From the NCBI GenBank assembly GCA_938038975.1, contig CALHVP010000268.1, forward strand, positions 1 to 34,824: a stretch of 34,824 nt of DNA, given 5' to 3'. This stretch comes from an uncultured Maribacter sp. GTDB taxonomy: Bacteria; Bacteroidota; Bacteroidia; Flavobacteriales; Flavobacteriaceae. The notes under the pieces were generated by a model. That model worked only from the letters and a program-made list of their open reading frames with translations, was not told the origin of the DNA and ran no database searches. Position 1 is the stretch's first letter; the number at the start of each line of letters is the position of its first letter. Below, piece by piece: positions 8,805 to 19,300 of this stretch. The translations under genes and the position numbers were made by a program.

Positions 8805-8831
8805 AAAAACCCTTCTAAAAGAAGGGTTTTG
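8805..8831. terminator. Bidirectional terminator between the DoxX-like gene and tRNA-Cys
   Basis: A hairpin of at least 11 bp (AAAACCCTTCT / AGAAGGGTTTT, 3-nt loop) flanked by A-rich and T-rich tracts. It ends the + unit holB-doxX and, read on the minus strand, follows directly after the 3' end of tRNA-Cys. Confidence 0.88.
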
Positions 8832-8902
8832 AGGCATCGAACGGATTCGAACCGTTGTACAAGCTTTTGCAGAGCTGCGCCTAGCCACTCGGCCACGATG
8901 CC
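8832..8902 (-). tRNA. tRNA-Cys (anticodon GCA)
   Basis: A 71-nt cloverleaf on the minus strand: 7-bp acceptor GGCATCG/CGATGCC with discriminator T, D-arm GCC/GGC, anticodon loop CTGCAAA carrying GCA, and T-arm AACGG-TTCGAAT-CCGTT. The first anticodon-stem pair (C27/T43) is mismatched; the other four pair. CCA is not encoded. It lies 52 nt after folB on the same strand and before a terminator, so it may be processed from a folB (or sprF-folB) read-through transcript; no separate promoter was recognised. Confidence 0.95.
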
Positions 8903-8954
8903 ATAGTATAAATGCAAAGGTAGTGCCTTATTTTAATGTATCAAAAAGATATAA

Positions 8955-9314
8955 TCACCTTCTTTTAGATTTAAGTATAATAGTTACTTTTTCCACATCA
9001 CCATTAATAGGAGGATTTATTTTAGAAACAGCTATTTCTGACTTCGTAACCATCGAAATTTCGGAAAAAATTCTATCGCTTATCCTTTTGGCTACATGCT
9101 CTAATAGCTTTGATGGTATTGCCATCTCTGCCTCGACTATTTTGTTTATGTGAACGTAGTCTACAGTATCAATAAGATTATCACTAACAGCTGCTTTGGA
9201 AAGATTGGTCTTTACTAGAACATTTACTAGGTAGTCGCTTCCAACAATTGTTTCTTCTGCAAGACAACCATGATGGGCGTATACCCTAATATTTTCGACA
9301 TGTACAGTTCCCAT
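8955..9314 (-). CDS. folB: Dihydroneopterin aldolase
   Basis: A 119-aa folate-pathway enzyme that cleaves 7,8-dihydroneopterin to 6-hydroxymethyl-7,8-dihydropterin and glycolaldehyde. The family pattern is clear: YAHHGCLAEE near residue 12, the substrate-binding Glu21 and Tyr53 (DTVDYVHI), Glu72 in LLEHVAKRI, and the catalytic-type Lys98 in KINPPI. Length is typical; the enzyme works as a homo-octamer in known cases. It lies 46 nt after sprF and 52 nt before tRNA-Cys, all on the same strand, so it may be at the distal end of the sprBF transcript, though the functional link to gliding is not evident. Confidence 0.93.
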   Translation of the reverse strand: MGTVHVENIRVYAHHGCLAEETIVGSDYLVNVLVKTNLSKAAVSDNLIDTVDYVHINKIVEAEMAIPSKLLEHVAKRISDRIFSEISMVTKSEIAVSKINPPINGDVEKVTIILKSKRR

Positions 9315-9316
9315 TA

Positions 9317-9348
9317 TTACTTTAAAATTTTTAACAAAATTAAAGTAA
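9317..9348 (-). repeat. Inverted repeat between sprF and folB
   Basis: TTACTTTAA (9317-9325) and TTAAAGTAA (9340-9348) are perfect complements, with a further 4-bp TTTT/AAAA pairing inside after a 2-nt bulge. In the transcript it lies 2 nt upstream of the folB ATG. It is AT-only and without a T-run, so it may be a weak leader structure rather than a terminator. Confidence 0.35.
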
Positions 9349-9360
9349 AGAAATCAAAAT

Positions 9361-10305
9361 CTAGTAGGTACACCTACAATTACTTATTCCTTGGAAAAGA
9401 TCTACACCTAAAGTTATTACATGCGTTCCACTACTGTAACCTAAAATTTCATTTAAGATAACCTGATAAGAGTAACCAAAATAAAAGTTATTCTTTTTAA
9501 GACCTATAATTGGTGCAATATATAAAGGGTCGCCAATTTGATCATTCAAAAAACGATAGGTAAGGCCTGCATAGTAATAATCCTCAAAATCATACCAGCG
9601 GAATTTCACATTTAAATCTGTTACCGATCTACCATCACTCTCAAAAAGTTGAAAGAAAATAGAAGGTTCTATTTCAAAATTGCTGCTTTTACTTTTGCTA
9701 TATCTGTAACCTGTATATAAATAATAGTTACGCAATGTATTAGGCTCGAAGATTGGATTAAACTTAGTTAAATCTTTTTCTAATAAATTTGAAGCATTTG
9801 CACTGATATAAAACTTTTCATAACGGTAAAGTAATCCAACATCAAAATTATGATTTGTAGTAGCCCTATCATCCGTTACACTTGGGTCTAAGGCATCAAA
9901 ATTCTCAATATCTATTCTAAACTGATTAAAATTATAGGATATACCAAAAGATAAAAACTCGTCATCGTAGCGGTCCAAAGTTAAATGGTGAGCAAAAGAA
10001 ACTCTTGCTCCACGTTGTTTTGTTTCCCCATTGCTATCATTATATAGCAATGCACCAACACCTGATTTTTCTCCTACACGCATATCTGCTGCTAAGGATT
10101 GAGTATCTGGAGCGTCTTTCACACCCACCCATTGCGTAAGGCCGTTTACACGAATCTTTACATGGTCACCAATACCGGCATAAGTTGGTGACATGACAAA
10201 CGGGTTGTCTGCCAAATATTGGGATAATTGAGGAATCGTTAGCTCCTGACCTCTTAGGGCGAAGGCACTTATAAAAAAGGCCAAGGTCAATAGTCTATTG
10301 TACAT
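9361..10305 (-). CDS. sprF: SprF, PorP/SprF-family outer-membrane protein for SprB
   Basis: A 314-aa outer-membrane protein with signal peptide MYNRLLTLAFFISAFALRGQ. The mature start (ELTIPQLSQYLADNPFVMSPTYAG) and the repeated amphipathic strands ending in aromatic residues are diagnostic for PorP/SprF. In Flavobacterium johnsoniae SprF, encoded right after sprB, is needed to deliver SprB to the cell surface; by position and family this is its counterpart. It begins 18 nt after the sprB stop codon, a tight operon spacing. The C-terminus (GISNCRCTY) has two nearby cysteines. Assignment as SprF rather than another PorP paralogue rests on synteny. Confidence 0.92.
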   Translation of the reverse strand: MYNRLLTLAFFISAFALRGQELTIPQLSQYLADNPFVMSPTYAGIGDHVKIRVNGLTQWVGVKDAPDTQSLAADMRVGEKSGVGALLYNDSNGETKQRGARVSFAHHLTLDRYDDEFLSFGISYNFNQFRIDIENFDALDPSVTDDRATTNHNFDVGLLYRYEKFYISANASNLLEKDLTKFNPIFEPNTLRNYYLYTGYRYSKSKSSNFEIEPSIFFQLFESDGRSVTDLNVKFRWYDFEDYYYAGLTYRFLNDQIGDPLYIAPIIGLKKNNFYFGYSYQVILNEILGYSSGTHVITLGVDLFQGISNCRCTY

Positions 10306-10323
10306 AGGTATTAGGTTAAGTTC

Positions 10324-13300
10324 TTATCTATATAAGGTGAAGTGGCCAACAAATTCTCGGTCATCTTCTTCTCTGTTTAATTGAATTACATACCAATAGT
10401 CTCCTGTTGGTAGCTCTTTTTTATTGTATTTTCCATCCCATCCTTGTGCGTCATGAGTCTGTTCGGAAACTACTCTACCATAACGATCAAATATTTTGAT
10501 TAGTATTTCTGGAAACTGCTCTATATTTCTAGGCATCCAAAAATCATTATTTCCATCACCATCTGGTGTAAAGAAATTAGGTATTTCTATATCAATAAAT
10601 TCCATGAATATAGATCCAATCGCCTCACAACCATTCTCATCGACCAACCTAACATCATACATACCTGTTCTGGTAATGTAAAATGTGGTATCATTCCCAT
10701 TATTCACATCATTAAAATAATAGGTGTACTCTGGTCTGCCACCTAGGGCAATGGCCGTGATTTCATTAAGGCTATTTTGCTCCAATATCAAGGTCAAAGG
10801 ATCAAATGCTTCTATAGTGAAATCTACTGTTTGGATACATCCGTTCGTATGTGCAATTGCTATAAAATGAGCGCCAGGACTAATATTTCTAAAATCAGGA
10901 TTCAATTGCATGGCAGACGAATCCGTAGTATCTAAAGCATACATAACCTCTCCTAATATAGATGGATCTTCTAAGGTGATATTTATATAATTGTTTGGCG
11001 TGTTTCCAGTACATTCATATACAGGTACTATTTCCGCGTTTAGATTAACACCTACCTCAACATCTACCACTACGTTAGTTACACAACCATTTGCATCCTT
11101 AACGAAAATTAGATAATTACCCGCAGCCATATCCGTGAAATCAACTCTATCTAATACATAATCTGCATCGTCATTAGAATTAAGGGCAGTGCTATATGGA
11201 GCAGTACCTCCTGTAATCTCTAAGGTAATTGTACCGTCCTCACTTCCTACGCATACTTCTGGAGTAGGTGTTGCGGTAAGTTCAAGTAAGGTAGGTTCTG
11301 CAATTGTGTACTCTAATTGTTCAAAACAACCATTTACATCTTGTGCAATTACTGTGTAGTCACCTGGACTTAAATCCGTAAAAGTATTTACACTATCAAA
11401 CTGATCTAAGTTTGGTGATATTGCATATTGATATCCTCCAGCACCACCACTCAAGTTAACAGTTATACTAGCATCGTTTTCTCCAAAACAAGAAACATTT
11501 ACTATGTCTTCTGTATAACTTAAAGGAACGGGGTCCAAAATAACAACTTCTACTGGTGCGGTCGTACAATCAGCACTAGTTACTTCTACATAGTACGTTC
11601 CTGCGGATAACCCGTTAAAGTTACCTTGGGATTGTGGTCCTGCAATTCTAGATGCCAAACTCAAAGAAACATCCGTGTAAAGCGCATATTGATAATTACC
11701 TAATCCACCATCTGCAGTTGCTACAATACCTGCCGTACTATCCCCAGTACAGTTTATAAAAGCTGCAGTTTCATCTACAATTAAAGCCAATGGTATTATA
11801 GGGTCTTCCGTAATTTCATTAGAAACAATAGAAGGACAACTTAAAGCATCTCTCACGAAATAACTATACGTTCCTGCTGATATACCTGTGAACACATGTG
11901 TGTTTGGCCCATTCAAACCATTCATTGGTAAGAACGTAATTCCGTCTTCGCTATAACTGTAAGGACCTGTTCCTCCAACAGCTCTAAGCTCTAGTTCTGC
12001 TAAATTAGTGCAAGTCAATTCTCCTGTTCTGAACAGTTGTGCAAAAACTTCGGTAGGCGCAATAATTTGAACCCTAGGAGTTTCAAAACTACAACCAAGG
12101 TCATCAAGAACCGTTATACTATAAAAACCAGCTCCAAGATTGTTAAACACATCGGAAACTTGCTGTGGTGTTGTTTGTGTTGGGTTTACCACTGCCATAT
12201 CTGTATACACGTTCAAGCGATATTGATAGGTCGCAATTGTAACTCTCGCCGCGACTGTAGCCGTTACAGATGCCGTATTATCTTCAAAACAAGAAAGTGT
12301 AGTAGCTGCTATTGTTGCTACTATATCTTCTGGTCTAACTAAAGTAATAGCTGCGGTTTCTGTACAACTAAAGGCATCTGTTACGGTAAACGTATAATCT
12401 CCAGCAGAAAGTCCGTTGAAAACAAAAGCAGACACATTAGCTTGTGTTCCAGATTGTCCTGTTGTTGTATTGTTCCAATCTATAGTATAAGGAGCTTGTC
12501 CACCCGTTGGGATTACAGATATGCTACCTTGGTCATTGGAACAACTTACTCCTAAAACTTCTACTGGGGCAACCGCAATTGCAGCACTAGGTGCTAAAAC
12601 TGTAATGACATTAGAGTTCTCTATACAGAACGGTGCCTGAGTTTGAGTAATTCTGACATAGTATATACCTCCTGGTAATCCTGTAATTGGGGGCAATGCT
12701 GTGACTGTATCTCCAGTACCGTTTTGTCCTATCACTGGATTATTGCTGTTATCAAAAACTTGATAATCATAAGTCCCAGTGTAATTAGATATGCTTACAC
12801 TAAAACTACCATCGTCAACTCCATTATTCAAACATTCTTCATCTGTCAATTTAGTAGCAACGACCTGCATTTCCTCAGGAGCGTCTAGTGTATGAACCGT
12901 TTCAATAATACAATTAGTATCCAAATTCGTGATAGTAACGCTATAATTTCCAGCATCTAAGCCCGTAAATTCCCCTGTACTATTTGTAGCGGTATAAACA
13001 ACGTTAATACCGTTCAACACATATTCCAAATTAGGAGTAGCTGTTGCTGGGGTTACTGTAACTCCAACTTGAATCCTAGCATCGTTACCTGGAATACAGG
13101 TAAGTTCATCTAAGATAGTTACCGTTGGGTCAGATATTTGAACAAATGGGTTGATAGTTTCGGTTACAACTGGACTTGCACAACCATTGTCATCAAACGC
13201 TGTGATTTCATAAACACCACCAGCATAATTTGTTTCTATATAGCTGCTGTTAGCGCCGTCTTGAACCGTTGTCCCCGTAGTTGTATTAACAAATCTAAAT

Positions 13301-16300
13301 CTCACGAAATTATTAGAACCACCTATCAAACTTGATAAATCCACGGAAATACTTGCCGTGTCTTCACTGTTACCAACAGTACATGCAAATTGTTCGGTAA
13401 TAAGTGTAACGTTAGAAATGACGTTAGGTTGGCTTATCACTTGGGTAATATCCCTTGTACAACCGTTTGGTGACGCTACTCTTATTGTATAGGTAATGCC
13501 TGCAACTGTTCCTTCCAAACCTGCGAACGTCGCTGTTGCATTTGTATTGCTCGTTGCTGCCATAGGGAATACCGCACTACTTCCAGGGCCTGAGATAATT
13601 GTAAAGAGGTAAGGGCCTATTCCGTTATCCGGACTAGCACTTACGCTAATGGTGCCATCGTCCGAACTGTTACAAGTAACATCCGTAAAGTCATCAATGC
13701 TTATGTTAGGCAAAACACTATCTTCTAATCGTTGTATTACCGTTGTGCTGCAGGTATGACCAGTTGCTGTATCTGTTACAGTAAATACGTAATCTCCAGG
13801 TGTGGCAAGGCCAACAAAAACTCCTGTTGTATTTGCATCATCGGCAGGGTCACCAGCTAAAGTGCCAGGATATCTAACCTCATAGTCAAAAGAACCAGAA
13901 CCGCCTGTTTGGTTTATCGTGATTTCGCCACCTGAATTACAATCGATCGTTTTAACGATGTCCGCTCTTGGCGCTATTACATCATATAAAATTTCCGCTG
14001 TTGTTGTTGCAGTACATGCCAATTGGTCGGTAATCCTAACTTCGTAGGAACCGGCGCCCAAGCCAGAGAAAACTCTAGTTGCTTGAGGAGCTCTAAAATC
14101 ACTACCGTTTAGCACTAATTGATAGGTGTAGTTACTCCCTTGGCCTCCAAGAACATTAATAACTTCTAGTTCCCCTGAGAAATTGGTGCAATTTCCTTGG
14201 TTCACTTGCAAATCGGCAGTAATTGGATCTGGATTGCTTAGGTTCACATCTGGCAATCGCTGCATACAGTCGTTCAAATCCTTAATCCAAACTTGATAGT
14301 CGGTTCCTGGTGTTGCAACACCAGAAAGACCTGTAAATCTTGGGTTGTTCACAAAACTTCCTGCCGTAGGTACGGGATCTGTTGCCGGAGCGACAAAATA
14401 AGTAAATGTTCCCCAACCACCTTGAGCATCAATTACTTCTATTACACCATCATTAAGCGCACAAGTAATCGGTTCTATCTGAGTGTTTCCAGTAATGGGT
14501 CCGTTAGGCCCAGCGATAGTAAAGAAGTCTGTTAGCGTACAGTTAGGATTGCTGTCTTGAACAATGTCTACTCTGTACTCACCCTCTCCAAGTGTAAAAG
14601 GTGTTGTTGGTCCAACGTTGGCAGAGGTGCCATTCGCGCTAGCAATCATCACATCATCACCTATCGCAGCTGTTCCTTGCGAATTATAGATTTGCCATGA
14701 AAAGCCTCCCACATAAGGTGTAACAGGGTCGTTAATTGTAAAGCTCACAGAACCGTCGGTTCCGTCACAAACTACATTTTCTACCGTTGACGTAACTTCA
14801 AAATTGTTAGGTTGACCAACAGTATGTGAAATGGATACTACACAATTGGTATTAACATTTCTAACTTCAAAAATATGAGGTCCCGTAGGCAATCCTGTAA
14901 ATACGTTTGAAGGCCCAAAAGCACCCGGTAATAGCCTAAACTCATAATTAGCAAGTCCGGCAGGTGTACTTGAATCTGTAAGCGACCCAAAAGCATTTAT
15001 GGTAATGTTTTCCCCTGCGATACATGAAATTGTTTGGTCAACGGTTATAGTCGCTGGCAATAACTCATCAAACGGAGCTATGGTAGCAGTTGCCGAGCCT
15101 TGACATCCATTGTCATCAAAAACGATAACAGTGTAATTACCGCCTAAAGTATTAGTTTCGACATAGGTATCGTTAGCACCATCTTGTACAGGTGTTACCA
15201 AATCCAAATTATTAAAGAATTGGTAACGCACAAAGGTATTGGAACCTCCTGTTACGCTTTGTACCGAAATAGTAGCGTTATTCGGATTATTACCCATCGC
15301 ACATTCAAATTCTATTGTTGCATTCATAGTAACGGCAATGGCGGCAGGCTCTGCTATTACAATAGGAGTACTTGTGGTACTACATGCATTTGCAGCATCT
15401 GCAGTAATGGTTACGATATAACCTATTCCTGTAGTAGCCGCAAGACCTGTAAAGGTTGCGCTCGTATTTGTAGTGCTTGTTGGGCTAATACTGGTTGCCG
15501 CGCCGTCTAAAGAAGTAATTTCAAAAGTATACGGGCCTATGGCATTATCTACCACTGATATGGTGATTGTTCCGTCAGCATCACCGATACAAGTGACGTC
15601 GGTACTATCAACAGTATTAATAACAGGTTCCACTACATCAGGTACATTTATTACAAACACTCTATTACAAGCCGCGGTATTGGGCGAGTTGGTATCGTAT
15701 ATCGTAATCGTGTAATCACCTGGTAAAGGCGCTAAGTAGTCAAAATTAGTACTAGGCACGCTAGTTTGAGCAACAGCAGGAGCTCCAGCCGTATTTGTAA
15801 TACTGTATTCATATGCACCGGAACCATCCAGAATTCCAATGTTTATAACTGCCTCTGGAGTTGGGGTACAATCCAATAATTTTGTCAAAGTTGCACTGGC
15901 TGATAAAACAGGGTCAACCGTAAATGAAGGCATCAAAGCGATACATCCATTGGCATCGGTTACATAAAAATCATAATCTCCAGGCGTTACATTTGTAAAC
16001 AGACCTGCGTTATCCAAGAATGTGGTTGGAGCAGGATTTCCTGTTATCACCATTGCATAGCGTAAACCGCCAGCAAGGGAGTTTCCTACTACCGTAACAT
16101 CGATTGGAGAGGAACAATTATCTTGAGTTACCGAGGTAATCGTTGGGTTTGGCGATAAGGATAAGTTTACAGGGTTTAGTACCAACGGACAGCTAAATTG
16201 ATCGTAAAGTGTTACCGTGTAACTTCCAGCAGGGGAGTTTACGGGAATTTCGATAGGATTGTCCGTAGTACCCGTCTGTGTAAAACCTAATGGTCCTGAA

Positions 16301-19300
16301 ACATCATAGGTATACGGTGCGCCACCGCCGCCAGTAATATTATTAATACTGATTAAACCGGGCAGGTTACAGGAAATATCCCTTGTGCGAACCGCAACAG
16401 CAGAAATTGGAGGCAATTCTGGAACAAAGACGTTTTCACTAGCCCCTCTACAAGCATCTGCATTTGCTGCATCTACTTGGATAACATCAATATAATAATC
16501 ACCCTCCGCAAGTGGAACAGTTGTTGTTACAGTGTTGCTAAAAGGAACGATACCACCACTAGTTTCTACTGGTGTTAAGTTTCCAAGCTCATAAATTTCC
16601 CATCTCATTTGAGGTTGTGCAGCGTCTGGAGTGATATTGAAGGTCAACAAACCAGTAGTTGCACCTGCACAGGTAGGCGTTACATCCACATTGATATCTA
16701 TTGGTAAATTGGGAACAACATTATTGACGTTAACACTGCTCTCACGAATACATCCGGAGCCGTCCCTTACATAAAACACATAGGTTCTACCGGGAACCAA
16801 TAATGGCAATAAGGCATTCTGCGGAGTTGTAGGGTCTATATTTGCAAATGTATGTGACGTACCAGCTGCAATTGATGCAGTCCAAATTCCAGGATTGGCA
16901 GAGAATGTACTAAAGTTTGCTGGGTCATCTGTATACGTATATTCATAACCAGGAACGGGATTACCCTGACTACCTTGCACCGTAACCTGCAGATCATTAC
17001 AATTTAAAATGATTGGATTAATAGTGATATCAAGATCATCTAAAGGAAAAGGAATAATATACCGGTCAAAATCTACTTGACAGATAGTACCGCTCGCCAA
17101 AGTAACCCTAATGGAAGGGAATACTTCTGTCCCAGACAAATTGCCCCTAAGTTCATTTGAGGCTTGCCATGTGGCTCCCCAATCATCACTATATTCTACA
17201 GAGCCCGCAGGCGTAATGACATTATCAAACCTAAAACCATAATCCGCAGCCGTGTTGCCTGGAGCATCACAATTAGCGGGTAGAATAGGAACTATATCCG
17301 CTGTGATTTCTGTTGCGTTATTTATTGTTACGGTAGCCGATGTTATTGTACAACCATTTTCATCTGAAATAAGCACTTCATAATTACCAACTCCAATCCC
17401 ATTAAAGGTTAGAGGAGTGGTTGAAATATTAGTACTGGTACTTCCATAATCGATACCATCAACAGGAGAAAGGTCTACCAAGGTATAATCGTAAGGAATA
17501 GTCCCTCCACCAACGGTAACATCAATTGAGCCAAGACCATTAAAACATTCTGGGTCCGTTGGAACTGCATTAACGGTTAATGCAGGAACGGGAACCAAAA
17601 TAATATCTTCCTGAAGGAAAGAACAAGTTGGTGACGCTCCATTGTTATCTTGCACATGAACATCATAACCAGCAGGGTTAGCGGTTGCCATTGCCTCCGT
17701 TACCGTTAAGCTATTTGTTGTTGTATATAATCCTGCCGGACTTGTATTGGCTGGAACGATAGCATATAACAAGGTGCCGTTTCCGCCTGTTGCGTTTGCG
17801 GTAATTACACCATTTCCACAGGCGCTTAATGCCGTAATAGCAACATCAACAATCAATTGCGGATGTATGGTTACTGTTTGCGTGTTGGATACCAATGGAC
17901 AACCAAACTGATCTCTAACTTCGATATCATAGGTGCCATTGGATAAATTTTGGAATGTAAACGTAGTAGCAGTAGCTGGGGTCGGCGCTCTCCATGGGCC
18001 ACCGTCCAATCTAAACTGGTATCCACCATTACCTGCAGTTACATTTACAGTAACAGAGCCGTCATTATTTCCCGTATAACAAGCCGTTGGCGTTGCATCA
18101 AATACAATCAGCTCAGGTCCTGTAACTATTATAGCCGTATCAATAACATCTTCACAATTATTAGTATCTCTAGCTCGAACTACATAGCTTTCGCCAGCAT
18201 TACTCGCCGGAACATTAGTGAAAATAGGGGAATTCTGATAGGTTCTTTCTATTGAGATAATATTAGCATACGGTACCGTAAGGTCGACATCATCGCTAAT
18301 TTCCAATTGATATTGGTATGTTGGTGTACCTCCGGATGTACTAGCGGTAATGGTAGCCCCTGTGGTATCACAAGTAAATTGTGCCGTTATAGCGGCATTA
18401 ACTTCAACCACGGCAGGTTCTGTTAAAACCTGATTTAAAGGAATGGTACATGCAGCAGGGTCGTTCACGTCTTGAACAACTATGTTATGTGCTTGTGCAT
18501 TAAGACCTGTTATTATTTGAGCAGAAGTAAATGGTCCTATAAAAGTACCTCCGTTTACACTATATTGAAAACCTCCCGCTCCATAATTGGATGCGTCAAT
18601 AGTGATACTACCTGAGGCATCTCCATTACAATCAAGGTTATCAAAGGCTGTTATTGATGCCTCAAAGGCATTGCCATCTTGAATAATTACAGTGGTGTCT
18701 ACAAAACAGTCTGGGCTATACTCTACCCGCAGCGTTTGTGTTCCAACCGCAATATTATTAAATATATTAGCTGTGGCACTAGGTCCCTGAGCGACTCCAT
18801 CTAAGGTATAAATAAAGGTAGCGTCAAAAGGTGTTACAGTAACATTTCCGGTGCCATCACAGTTGTATACTACAGCGTAGTCTACTATTGGTGCAACGGG
18901 CAAGGCATCTATAACAACATCCGCTAAGGTGATCGCACAACTGGTTGCATTGGCATCCCTTACATTTATAGTGTATGTTCCATCATTTAGGTCTGTAAAA
19001 GTATGTCCACCTGTAGTGCTCGTAGTCCAAGAACCACCATTGATACGGTATTGGTAATTTCCAGAACCGCCTGTTGTTGGAATTGCACTTCCGACTGTTA
19101 TCTGGCCTAACTGAGCACAGGTATAATCTTGTGTCTGTATGGCTTCGGCAACTAATTGGTCGGGTTGATTAATAACCACATCTATTGCAGGAGATACACA
19201 TAAATTGGCATCCCTAACTACAACCGAATAAGTGCCAGTAATTAAATTGGGGAAATTTGTTCCGTTACTGTAAGTTACCCCATTATCAACACTGTACATA

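Noticed and set aside
12037-15715. Several 60-110-codon open frames on the + strand inside sprB
   Set aside because: They are antisense shadows of sprB, have low-complexity or Cys/Ile-rich compositions without domain features, and no independent start signals.
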